A DNA stretch of 64,000 nucleotides from Maylandia zebra. Taxonomy: Eukaryota; Chordata; Actinopteri; Cichliformes; Cichlidae. This document shows positions 23,001 through 33,839 of this stretch, one piece after another. The notes under the pieces were generated by a model. It was not told where the DNA came from. It did no database searches and saw only the letters and a list, made by a program, of their open reading frames with translations. Each line of letters starts with the position of its first letter. The first letter of the stretch is position 1. A program made the translations under genes and the position numbers. The stretch is from assembly GCF_041146795.1 (NCBI RefSeq), contig NC_135176.1, positions 24,191,286 to 24,255,285 on the forward strand, written 5' to 3'.

Positions 23001-24243
23001 AATGAGTCAAGCTGTTGCACTGGCTGTGTTTATTGGCTTTATTTGCTGAATAACTAAGTTGAAAATGATTTCTGACAGTCCCCTTATTTGCCTTTTAAAC
23101 GCCCAGATGTTTTATCTTCACCTCGTTTCCAGTGGAGCCTTGAACATTGCAATTCTATTTCCACGCAGTGTCAGTTTACTTCAAGTGGTTGCAAAGCTTC
23201 ATCTTGACAGGCTGCATTCTCCTGCTGCTCCGAACTGAGTGTTTCACGCACCATCACAAAAGAACACGGAGGCATGAGCAAACTCCAAAGGAACACGGTG
23301 CTGTCTTAATCTTCCATCTGCCTGCTAAGTTTGCAACACAAAAACACACAATCTCTGCGCACTGAGGATTGATGTTTCCTCATAAATGCACATGTATAAT
23401 GTACGCATCTGAACACCTATATTAAATACTGAGTGTAGCCTCTTCAGATGTACCTCAGACGAGTCCTATAGACAAGAAAACTCACAAGTACATGCAGATC
23501 CACTTTCACCTCCTCTCCAATTCCCACAGAAAAACCATCGGCGGCACTCCAGGGCATGTTATATTTCTGGGTCCCTTCCAAGTCATACAAGTCACCACTT
23601 TATTGAGTGAACTAACCCATTAAGTTTATGGCTTCACTCTTCCCCTCTCGGCTTGAAATATACACTGATGCTGAAATAATACACTGTTCCAGCCAGCACT
23701 GGCAGACAGCCGTTTTTGATGAGTCACCTAATGTATGCTTACTCAGGAGAACGCTGTAATTGGGGAAAGACAGACAACAGGTAAGCCTTTCAGCCAGAGA
23801 CCTGGGGGTGCGCCAGTGAGGAAGAATTAACCCTCTCCGTAAAGTGTCAGTGGATTTACACCTCATGGGGAAGTTTGTTCAATCTTTATTAACATAGCAA
23901 AAGTTAAACCTTCAGAAACTGCACGCAGTCGAGTGAGTTATCATAAGGAGGCCAATACTGATCTATTGAATTTCATGCCTTAACTCACGATTCGCCAAGG
24001 AAGGTGCTCGAAAACAAAAGCAGCATCTGTGACAGCAAATACCAACAAACATCATGTGTTTCTGCTCAAATGACATGAATCCCTTCGATAAACACTGAAA
24101 TTACCTTTTGCCCATCTGGAAAGCCATGGAGGCCACTGTTTACTGTCTGCTGTTATTTTAACTCAAATGTTGATGTTTCCTGAATCATCTTCTTGTCCAA
24201 CTTCATCAGGTACATCTGCTCTGCTTGCTGCTTGTTAACACTT
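20061..24243. other. AT-rich intergenic DNA
   Basis: Very AT-rich at 20090-21440 with runs of ATTTAAT-type sequence, then ordinary composition. No gene, RNA gene or intact transposon is recognised. Open frames here are short and lack motifs. Confidence 0.5.
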
Positions 24244-24251
24244 GTCTCAGT

Positions 24252-24252
24252 A

Positions 24253-24341
<89 letters not shown>

Positions 24342-24361
24342 ATATATGTATATATGTGTGT

Positions 24362-24405
<44 letters not shown>
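24252..24405. repeat. Compound (TA)n-(TG)n microsatellite
   Basis: About 74 bp of TA, then alternating TG, TATATG and a longer TG tract. It ends at the start of a dispersed repeat at 24409. Confidence 0.97.
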
Positions 24406-24407
<2 letters not shown>

Positions 24408-24408
24408 G

Positions 24409-24600
24409 CGACCATCTGCCTATATATATAGGAGGTTTCTTCCTGTTAAAAGGGAGTTTTTCCTTCCCACTGTCGCCAAAGTGCTTGCTCATAGGGAGTC
24501 ATATGATTGTTGGGTTTTTTTCTGGATGTATTATTGTAGGGTCTACCTTACCTTGAGGCAACTGCTGTTGTGATTTGGCACTGCATAAATAAAATTGATG
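24409..24600 (+). repeat. Teleost LINE/SINE 3'-tail repeat
   Basis: GGGAGTTTTTCCTTCCCACT, GTCGCCAAAGTGCTTGCTCA, TGTAGGGTCTACCTTACCTT and GAGGCAACTGCTGTTGTGAT form, in order, a widespread fish dispersed repeat, ending in AAATAAAATTGATG. This ending resembles the short tandem 3' tails of L2-type non-LTR elements. The family name is from general knowledge and not certain. Confidence 0.6.
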
Positions 24601-25579
24601 TGAAAATAAATGAATATAAAAAATAATAAATATATAAATGAGCCACATTTATACAACTCCAAGTAGATGAGAGAACAACTTCTATAATGTTAAAATTTGA
24701 CTTAAATGAAGATTATGACATTTAAACTCACTGAAAAAGGGTTTTATTTTTTGAGGAGGAATGTCAGAATTAGGCTCCACTTGACATTGCATTGACTTTA
24801 GTTTCCCACACACGACGGGTGCTTTGAACATTTTAGGCTCGGGACCCGAGAGATGCAGTCTGTCACCCTGGGACCCCGACTAATTAAAAAGTAGTGCTCT
24901 TGACATGTAGTGATGCTGGAACAGTAGAGCCTGCTAGCTATTTCAGGTCCTGAATCCTGACCTAGTGTTTTAAAATTAAAGAAAGAAAATTCAGGGTGCA
25001 TACAAATCTATTGGCCTAATTGCAGTTGACATGGATACCGGGGCCGTGATAGTGTGCATGTCTGTAATATGTGTACACAAGCACTCTGCGGTAACACAAA
25101 CCCACAGCTGCTTTCTGAGGAGCATTGTCATCTTCAGTATTCACATATTGATCTTATTTTCCGTAATATGTGGTTATGAAAATCAAATGCAACCTATGTC
25201 ATGGAAAAATAGCGTAATGTTGGCTGATGCTGTGTGTGTGTGTGCTGTTATTGTTTGTTGTAACTGTGGTAGGTGGATGATAATCAGCGACTTTACCAGC
25301 AAGCTGCACAGACATATTTTGTTAAAGACTTTTACCCATAAAAAAACACAAAAGATGAGAATCTGAGATTCTTTGTTTTTGCCGACTTTGTGCTTTTGGA
25401 AACGACTCTGCAGCTGTCACTGTTTTTAATTAAATAAGCGTAAGTTATGAAAAGTGACAGTACATTTGTTTTTTTCCGTGGCATTGAGTCTGTACAGATA
25501 ATGGACAACAGGACAGCTCCCAAAATAACTGTCACTGTTGCACCGATCACTGTATAAATGCTTCATGTCATACCACATA

Positions 25580-25700
25580 AACCTCTAACCCAAATTCCCA
25601 AAAAGCTGTGACGCTCTGTAAAGTAGAAATAAAAACAGAATCTCAGAAATCCATATTTTATTCAAAGTGTAACACAGAAAACATATTTCTATGTTTCTGG
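25580..25700. mobile_element. Terminal fragment of a Tc1/mariner element
   Basis: CAAATTCCCAAAAAGCTGTG followed by GAAATAAAAACAGAAT and ATATTTTATTCAAAG matches, with drift, the end of the larger element at 57543 (CCCAATTCCAAAAA... AATAAAAACAGAATG... TTATTTTATTTACAG). Only the terminal region remains. Confidence 0.6.
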
Positions 25701-25944
25701 AGAATCTGGGTAACAACTTATTATAATGACACACCATTAAGCACTATTCATTGGTAAGTGCTTAATTCACCATTTATAAAGCATGTAGTTTCTAAATACA
25801 GTTTATTATTGATAACCTGATGTATAACATGTTCATTATATAATTTATCATGTCTAACAATCATCAACCTGTTAGTAGTTGTTATATTTTGTGTAACCTT
25901 ATCTATTTATGCCTTATAAAGCATTTATAAATGAAAATGAAAGT

Positions 25945-26116
25945 AGATGAATGGTAAATGGCCTGTATTTGTACAGAGCTTTACTAGTCCCTAAGGACCC
26001 CAAAGTGCTTCACACAACCAGTCATCCACCCATTCACACACACATTCACACACAGGTGATGGCAAGCTACATTGTAGCCACAGCCACCCTGGGGCGCACT
26101 GACAGAGGCGATAAGA
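25945..26116 (-). repeat. tRNA-type SINE copy, head missing
   Basis: AATGGTAAATGGCCTGTATT through CACCCTGGGGCGCACTGACA matches the tail and body of the fuller copy at 45947-46287. The sequence stops after GACAGAGGCGA, where the full copy continues to the tRNA-like head, and a perfect palindrome begins at that point. Confidence 0.8.
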
Positions 26117-26160
26117 TAGACTTGTTTGAGTCTAAGATAGCTTAGACTCAAACAAGTCTA
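26117..26160. repeat. Perfect 20-bp palindrome (4-nt loop) at the SINE breakpoint
   Basis: Arms 26117-26136 and 26141-26160 are exact reverse complements around ATAG. It shares the GTCTAAG/CTTAGAC motif with the palindrome at 2879-2918. Confidence 0.9.
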
Positions 26161-26204
26161 AGCTATCTTCAAAAGTGAAAAATGACACAGACGAAGCACA
26201 AAGA

Positions 26205-26776
26205 GATACACAACATACAAATATTTATTGGCAGATGCAAACATAATGCACCTGAGGTTTGCAGAATATTGAAATGTTGGGTAGGACCAGAGCCTGAGTT
26301 TGTAAGAGGGGTTTAAGAGAGAAAGACACACTGAGCAATACTACCACAGGGTAGTTTAAATTCTTCATTTAAAATAAAATAAGAATAAGGTGTTCACAAA
26401 ATAATAGTGACTATTTCACAGAACGGTAACCATCATAATTAGAGTGCTCCTCATCTTAAACTGATAATCCAGGAACATGTCTCTGGGATTTCCTGAGGCT
26501 CAAATTTCCTCTTGTTTGTAGCCTGTTAGCTAGCTTTAGTCAGATAAGTCAGCGTAAAGTCCGGTTCACTCCGAAGTAGTCAGGGTGTCTGGTCCTGTGC
26601 TTTAACACAGGTAAACTCAGCTGAAATGAAAGAAGTTGTGGATCATCTCCTCCTCTGGTACACTGAAAGCTCTGAGCAGCTCCTCGGGGTAAAGAGGTGA
26701 TCTGGTTAAGAGGTGGTTCTCCCTCGTCAAAGAGAAGGCCGAATCAATCGGCTTTTGCCATGTCAAAATCCCCAGC
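26205..26776 (-). other. Candidate 3'-terminal exon of an unidentified - strand transcript
   Basis: On the - strand a strong acceptor (TCTTTGTTTTGCAG, ending at 26777) opens a stretch that finishes with AATAAA at 26229-26224 and a GT-rich downstream element. If the upstream intron is phase 1, a 52-residue frame runs from 26775 to a TGA at 26617-26619 and contains SPLYPEELLRAFSVPEEEMI, ending HNFFHFS. In phase 0 the reading is AGDFDMAKAD then stop, faintly like the GDYNMAKA stretch of the ENSA/ARPP19 family. I could not find an upstream exon before the LTR-like element at 28.8-29.4 kb, and recognise no family. It may be a protein gene, a lncRNA or a decayed gene. Confidence 0.4.
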
Positions 26777-28764
26777 CTGCAAAACAAAGATGTTACTGCA
26801 TCAAGTTAATAAATCCCAATATTTAACAGTCATGGTGAACATAAGATCAGAACTGCTACGACACTATTTCAGCTTTTTCTACATTTGTCAGCTTTACTAC
26901 AATATGTAATTATTTCCTGCATATAAAGGTTATTTAAAAGTAAAAGTGTAAGAGGATAAGCAATACTATATGTAAGAATATTAATCTGTTTCTGCCTGTA
27001 TTAGCAGCAGGTCCACGTTCTGTAAACCTACTATACAACTAGCTGTATTTTGTTTAACGTGGAGGACTCAAATGCAACACACGCAGGGTGATTCTTCAAC
27101 AAAAGCCAAGCCTTTTCTGTGGCTGATGAAAAGTCCTAAGTAAAATACAGAATTCCAGCAAAACCAGAACAGAAGAATGTGAGGCGCAAATCCATTCCGA
27201 AGACTTCAGACGGTTGCTTTTGCGCTCTTGTTGTTTTGAAACAAGTGAACTGGTTAAACCTCCTTTCTGAAACAGAGAACGACCAAAAATTCACAAAACG
27301 TAACTGTTTCATTCAATACGATACAAAATGTGGGACTGAGCACCTAAACTCATCATGGTACAGAAGTGACGTTAAAGGATCATTGTCCCATAGACTTCAC
27401 TCCCTGGTGTTAATTGAAAAGTAATTGCCAGTTTAAATGATTGTCACACTGGCTTTACTTTTTGGGGCCAAGAATTTTTATCCTTCTTTTATGCTGTCTA
27501 TGATGTGGTCCAAAGTGGGGTGCTTTGAAAGAAGGCAACTACTTTTAACCAAAATCTTTTTCTAAACCTACCTGATTGATTTTAACAACCCCTCTGAGTT
27601 CCAAACGGTGGATTTTAACAGTGGAAAATGTTAATTTGGGGCACAAATCAGTACAAATTGGACCCATGAGAATAAAAGCTGTTCTGGCACATGAAAATAA
27701 AGGTGGGAAACTCATGTGCTAGAAGACCAAAAAACTGGGGAAGCTGAGTGCAGTAACACTAGTCAATAGATGGTGAGACTGTGGTAATTTTAGGGGAGTT
27801 TAGATAAACATTTTGCTATAATGTGGTAAAAAGTAAGCCTTCAAATGTATCCCTGAAGCATACTTAAGCAGAATGAAATAAAGAACTGGGCCTCCTGTAA
27901 GTGCCCTGTGTTTTTAATTTAGTTTTGAGGAGAAAGTATTTGCCCATAAAGATCTAATGAATCCAAGAGATGGAAATCATGTTAAAGCAAATTTACTAAC
28001 CAATAATTTTAAAACACGGTACATAAATGTAAGAACAGGTTTACAAGCCTCACTAGGAGCTTGATACCAAACCCTGGAAAAGACTTACTTAAAATGACTG
28101 CCAACATTATTAAAGTTAATAATTACAACTGTGCTTTCAGAGGGACTGCCACCAAAAAGTCTATTGTCAAAGTCTGAAATGATTTTGATGGCTAATACTG
28201 CAATCTACAACTAAAAGAATGCTTCTGAAAAGGTTGTAAGACAGTGAATTTAAAAAAGAAAAAAATAAATTGTAAAATTAACATGTGACTCAAACTGGCA
28301 GAGTACAGCAGGAAGAATATATACTTTATAAACCGAATAAATGGGCACATCTGTTCAAATCCTGGTGTTTGTGCACCTTAAGGGCCACTCAGGTTAGTAG
28401 CGTACGCACAAAATTAAAACTTCACTGCATTTGTGTCGTATGTGATTTACATTTTAGTCAGTAAATGTCACAATCAGCTGATCAGCTGTAAAATATTGTT
28501 AAGCAATAGCTAGCTATCAGCAAAACTATATAACATTATTAAAAATATTAGCCTAGCTTTAGCGTTTAGCAATTCAATTAGCATTACGTCCCATTACTGA
28601 TCTTCTACACAAATGATTGTTTGTTTGATTGCTTTTTATTCTTGCGTTTTTGTTACTGGTTGTTTATTTTTGCATGTATTTATTTTTATACCTTTCCTTT
28701 TGTTAATTGTTGATAACTCTGAACAATTTCTCTAGTTGGTAAAGCAAATTTTTAAGAAATCTTC
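26777..28764. other. Intergenic or intronic DNA, no recognised gene
   Basis: Ordinary AT-rich sequence. GGACTCAAATGCAACACACG at about 27063 resembles the end of the LTR-like element at 28765 and may be an old fragment. Nothing else is identified. Confidence 0.45.
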
Positions 28765-29396
28765 TGTCATGAACGGGCTGCGTTCAGGCAGGAATTGGAC
28801 TCAAATGCAAACTCACTAAAGCAAAATGTGAACTCAAAATACAGTTTTGTTGCTGGGAACACAGGGAGCAATACAAAACTAAACTGGGAAAATCTACGAA
28901 TATGAACTCCTGGGGAAACACAGGGAGAGACACGCAGCCATGAGGGAGGACGCAACAGAGAACTGAGGGAGACGCTGACCTAAATTCACAGAGGAATAAC
29001 AAGGAAGTGAGAACACACTAGGAACACAGCTGACACTAATAACCATAACGTGACAGGGGAGACTGGACTGAACAGAATGAACACGAAAACGTGGGACCTT
29101 CACAATAAAACAGGAAACATGATGTGGGAGTGGAGGAGAGGCAGACGAGGGAGCGAGGGAACACGCTGGGGAAACATGGAAAAAATAGAAAAAAACATGA
29201 AGGGAACCACGGCACAAGAACTCACACCACAATATAAACACAGACACATAGAGAGACACAGAGGGCAGAGACACAAGGGCGAATCCAATAAACTAAACTG
29301 AACAACCTAGGAACCGCAGAATAAATAATGAACTAACAAAATACAAAAACACAAGAAAACTAAGAACGCTGGGTAAAAATGACCAGGACCATGACA
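28765..29396 (-). mobile_element. Solo-LTR-like element with 5-bp target duplication
   Basis: The element starts TGTCATG and ends CATGACA, with the direct repeat TCTTC on both sides (28760-28764 and 29397-29401). TG...CA ends and a 5-bp duplication are typical of LTR retrotransposons, so a solo LTR is the simplest reading. The - strand end (GCATTTGAGTCCAATTCC then TTCATGACA) resembles that of the second copy at 57953-58449, suggesting - orientation. No coding capacity is seen in its 632 bp. A Ginger-type DNA transposon with TGT...ACA ends is an alternative. Confidence 0.7.
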
Positions 29397-29416
29397 TCTT
29401 CTTCTGTTTTTTCATA

Positions 29417-30409
29417 TATACACTTAATGGCCACTTCATTAGACACACCTAGTCTATTGCTTGTTAATGCAAAAATCTAGTGAGCCAATCACATGGCAGC
29501 AACTCAGTCTGCAGAAGTTCAAAATGAGCATCAAAATGCAAAGAAAGGTGATTTAAGTGACTTGGTAAAAAGTCCCATGGTTGCTGATGGTACGCAGGTC
29601 TAAGTAATTCAATACCTGCACAGTCATTTTTAGGGCTTACTTAAAATGGGATGGCCAGACTGCTTCAGGCTGAATAGGAAAGCAACAGTAACTGAAATGA
29701 CTGCTTGTTACAACCAACATATGCAGAAGAGCATATCTAGAAGTGCAACACATAAAACCTTGAAGCAGATGTGCTCCATACAGCAGACCACACCTGGCAC
29801 CACTCCTGTCAAGAACAGGAAACTGAAGCTACAGTTTTCACAGGTTCACCAATACAGGACTTCTTGGTCTGATGAGTCTCGATTTCTGCTGCAACATTCA
29901 GATAGCAGAGTCAGAATTTATTGTAAACAAAATGAAAGAAAAATCTTCTGGTGTAAGGGTGTGGGAAATATTTTCTTGGTACATTTTGGCATCATTGAAA
30001 CCCCACAGCTTACCCGAATATTGTTGTTGACCTGGCGACAGTGTACACATCTTCTGATTGTTGCTTCAGCATGATAAGGTACCAACAAAGTTCAAATAAT
30101 CTCAAACTGGTTTCTTCAATATGACAGTGAGCACTGATTTGTACTCAAATGACCTCCAGAGTCACATGATCTGAATCCAATATAGCACTTTTGAGATTTG
30201 GTAGAATGGGAGATTCATATCATGGATGTATAGCTGACAAATCTGCAGCAGCTGTGTGATGCTGTCATGTCAGTGTGGTCCAAAATAACTGAGAAATTCT
30301 TCCAACTTGTTGTTGAATCTGTGCCACATAGAATTTTAGCAGCTCTGAAGGCAAAAGTGAGTCGAATGCAGTATTAGCAAGATGTAATATAGTGGCTAGT
30401 GAATGTATA
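29417..30409 (+). mobile_element. Tc1-like transposon, near full length but inactivated
   Basis: Inverted ends TATACACTTAATGGCCACTT (left) and its decayed complement TGGCTAGTGAATGTATA (right) meet TA at both sides, as expected for Tc1/mariner. A 142-codon frame (29646-30074) carries WSDESRFLLQHSDSRVRI, the first catalytic Asp block of Tc1 transposase. Downstream, in other frames, ACCTCCAGAGTCACATGATC precedes CTGAATCCAATAT, the remains of the SPDLNPIE block. Frameshifts and stops separate the blocks, so it is dead. A more decayed sibling lies at 46330-47095. Confidence 0.85.
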
Positions 30410-30854
30410 TAATGTGCGTAGTTGAGGTTTTGTGGTACCTTCGCTGTACTTAAATGTTATATAATATAGTATGAGATACTTGGAGTCAACTACATTTCCA
30501 AATGTAATCTACCTTTTTATCCACCTGCTTGCATTTGACAGCGATAACATTTCCTTTTTCAGCTTTTTATTCTGCTATTGCTGCTCTTACTTAAGCAAAA
30601 TAAGCACTTAAATTATCAATAACTTAATAAAGCTTCACATAAGCAGTCCAAGGATAGGTTTAATATTGCTCTTATGCTTGACTTCTACATCACCTGTCTC
30701 TCTCTCCTGGAAATGTTTAATTAATTCACAGTTTAATTCATCGCACCGAAACTCCAGTGCAGAAAAAACAAGACAAATAGGACGTCTGAGTTATCCCCTT
30801 ACAAAAAAACACTTTTTATGTCTCAGGTATGTAGATACGATATAAAGCACTGTG

Positions 30855-31250
30855 CAAATGTTATGGATCTTATAAGGATGCCATGTATGATTGATCATTC
30901 TACAGACAGAAGAAAACAATAAAACGCATAAGCTGTATTCGAATTCTTTACATCTAAAAGCGTTCCCCACCCAGCCAGCAGGCAGGTTCTTTCAAATGCT
31001 TGAGGAACTTTGCACAATTGTGTGAATTTAAGCTGTCTCAAGTGCTTCTGTCACTTTTGTAATCCCACACTGATTCCATCTCGGTCTGTGGGGGCCATAC
31101 CATCTGGTGTAGGACGCCTTGTTCTTTTTGTAGCTGAAGATAAATCTTAATTGACTCTGGCTGTATGTTTGAGGTCATTGTTGTGTGCTACGGACTGCAT
31201 TTGAGCCCGATCAGATGCCGCTACGATGGTGTTGCTTGATGGGCAAAAGT
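30855..31250 (-). mobile_element. Tc1/mariner relic, antisense fragment
   Basis: AAGCACTGTGCAAATGTTAT at the left resembles a mariner-type terminus. GTGGGGGCCATACCATCTGG, GAGGTCATTGTTGTG and CCCGATCAGATGCC read as antisense transposase of a family common in fish. No usable frame remains. Confidence 0.6.
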
Positions 31251-32359
31251 TTCAACATCATTTGTAATAGTTTAAAAAAAGGAATACATTTTGTAATTTG
31301 ATGTAATCAAAATTGTGTTAGCCTGATGATTCCTAATAGCTACCTCTTAAAAACTAAAAACCCCATCCAAAAAGTGCAGCCGGCAGATTAAATAAAAAAA
31401 CTACAACTACCATTTGACCTAGATCTGCTTCCTAAATAAACAACGTGTGCATCTCATCGGCCAGGAAATTGCATTAGTGCACATTAAAGCGACCGTGGAG
31501 GGGGGTCACAAGCTGTTTCCTCGGGAGACGCTACCTGCCTGTATTATGTGCAGGAGAGTGAGAGAGGGGAGGAAGGAAAAAAAAAACCTGGGATGCTGCT
31601 GTTGCATTTGAATGTGTGCCAGAGAGATCCCTCCTCTGTGTCCTTCACTGCCTCATTTCACTTTGTGCAAAACAGCATCACACCCTCTATTCCTCTGCCC
31701 CTTTCTCTCTCCCCGCTGTCTGAGTGACACCTGATATAGCTAGGATGAGCACTGTGCATGTTTTTGTGTGTGTTTGTGTGAGTGTGTACTGCCGGTTGTA
31801 GGTCTGCATGTTTCATAAAAGTCAAATTGTCCCATTTGTTCATCCGAATGACCTTAATTTCAGCATGCCTCCTGGCTCTGCGTCTGTGTGTATTGACCAG
31901 ACATTTTAGATTCGGAGCCAAGATGAGTTACAGCAGTGGAGATGATGCACTGTCACTGCAGAGGTGCAGAGTTAAAAGCTACAAATACTGAATGAAAAGG
32001 AGACCTTTTCTTTCACTGGGAAATGAAGACAGATTAGCTTGTGAGCACCTCAAATGACTTTGAAAAAGACTGTAAGAGAGGGGCAAAAATAAATAAATAA
32101 TCCTGCTTGATAACAGCTGAGGAGGACAGTGATTTAGAGACAGTAGATGGGAGTAGACTGCATATTGATCAAACACCCTCTTCCCCTTTAAATATAGATT
32201 TTAGAGAAAATGTGAAGGAAAGTAATTTACTTGCCAGCTATTTCCTATGGATCACTGTGTGCAAATCAATCACTTGTGGAGAGATATTATCACTTAGAGT
32301 TAAAGAGTTTCTCACTTTGAAGTAAAACGCCAGATGTCAGTAACTTTGAAAGCAGTTAA
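31251..32359. other. Intergenic DNA
   Basis: A moderately GC-richer stretch at 31430-31640 (GCGACCGTGGAGGGGGGTCA) lacks coding frames and could be a regulatory element. Otherwise nothing is recognised. Confidence 0.4.
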
Positions 32360-32910
32360 TGGTGATGGCAAGAATTCGGTATTACCTCTTCTTTGGACGT
32401 TAGCTGTTGGCTAATCCCAAACTGTTTTAACAATGTTGAGGTCTGGGCTGTGGGGAGGCCAATCCATGACCGATAGTGTTCAAGTTATGCTTTTGTATCC
32501 ATGAATGCTTTTACTGCATTGACCGTGGGTTTGGGATCATTGTCATATTGACAAATGAAACCGTTAGCAGAGGGTTTAGAACTTGGATCAAAGTCTGATG
32601 GTACATTTCAGATTTCATAATTACATCAATTTTGACAAGATCCCCAGCACCACTACCTGACATCCAGCTCTAAAACCATCACAGAGCCTTCATTGTGTTT
32701 TACAGTAATCACTCACTAATGATTCAAATCAAAAGTTTCCCATCTGGATTCACCACTCCATCAGACCTGTTGCCACTGATTTTCAGACCAGGGCTTGTGT
32801 GGAGATACTTTAGTGTTTTCTCTCTGTTTCCTTTCCTTAAGAAAGACTTCTTGACTGCCACCTTTTTAACTGACATCATCTCTGAGGAGGCTTCAGTGAT
32901 CAGCTAAAAA
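32360..32910 (-). mobile_element. Tc1/mariner relic, antisense, paralogue of the one at 2140-2878
   Basis: Reading the - strand gives MDWPPHSPDLNIVKTVWD-like sequence around 32440-32470, a decayed SPDLNPIE catalytic block. The + strand text TTGAGGTCTGGGCTGTGGGG and CCACTCCATCAGACCTGTTG matches the 2.4-2.9 kb relic in order and orientation. Confidence 0.7.
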
Positions 32911-32948
32911 TGCAGGATCTACCAGTGTACCACTGTGTCAGATCTCTG

Positions 32949-32980
32949 AATAAAATAAAATAAAATAAAATAAAATAAAA
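32949..32980. repeat. (AAAAT)n microsatellite, about 6 units
   Basis: Pure pentanucleotide array just right of the Tc1 relic. Confidence 0.95.
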
Positions 32981-33739
32981 GGAACTGCTATAAGTAGTTT
33001 TCAGGCCTGCCATTAATTGACACTGCACACCGTGCTTGGATATGTTTTCAGCTAAAACCTCTTTAAGAATCACCTTGTTGCTGCCTAAATGCTATTTTAT
33101 GCCTTTATAACCACATTAGCGTTGGAATTTTACAAGTATTAGATAAAAGAAATGGGAAAAAATATATGCTTTGTCACAGTTAGTAAAAAAGTGCCTAAAG
33201 ATAAAATGTAAAATTGGTTCTTTGCTGAGTTCTCTGTTCTGTGTAGACACAACACTGGTTCATCCCATTAGTTAGGAGCCTTTTTATGATTTTAATGATT
33301 CATATGTCAGTGTTAAGTAGCTTCTGAAAATCGTAAGGAACAAGGACTGGACTGGAAATGAGTAAAAAAGCAGCCAGTGTCCAAGGAAAACCATCCAGAG
33401 AACTATTGATCAAGCGCACTTTATTCAGGCTCTAAACTCTCTTCTAAACCCAGTTATTGCAGTCACATGTCAGCCATTGTTGTTGTTGATGTTTGGTTAT
33501 CTTTTCATATACAGAGAAGGTTTCAGTCGGCAGCACTTTGTCAGATATTTTTTTAACAGTTTTATTTTTCTTCCTATGAATGAAGAAGCTACTTTTTTTT
33601 TAGGGATATGATAATAACTTAGACACAGCTCAAAAAACTATTCATCTCTCTGAGCTCATATAGCCAAATGTGCATTGATGGATGAGTGATCTATTAATTC
33701 TTAAGGATAATATTCATAATTTAAAATAGCTGAGATGTG

Positions 33740-33742
<3 letters not shown>

Positions 33743-33778
<36 letters not shown>

Positions 33779-33782
33779 CGCG
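33743..33782. repeat. (TG)n-(CG)n alternating tract upstream of a promoter
   Basis: Uninterrupted purine-pyrimidine alternation, TG then CG, the type of sequence that most readily adopts Z-DNA. It lies about 200 bp before the GC-rich promoter block. Confidence 0.95.
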
Positions 33783-33839
33783 TGTATGTGATTGCATTAC
33801 ATAACTTTCTTCCATACAGTAATGCTGTATCACTGTGAC

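Noticed and set aside
24193..24573. Tyr-Ile and Cys-Val repeat frames on both strands
   Set aside because: Direct translation of (TA)n and (TG)n microsatellites.
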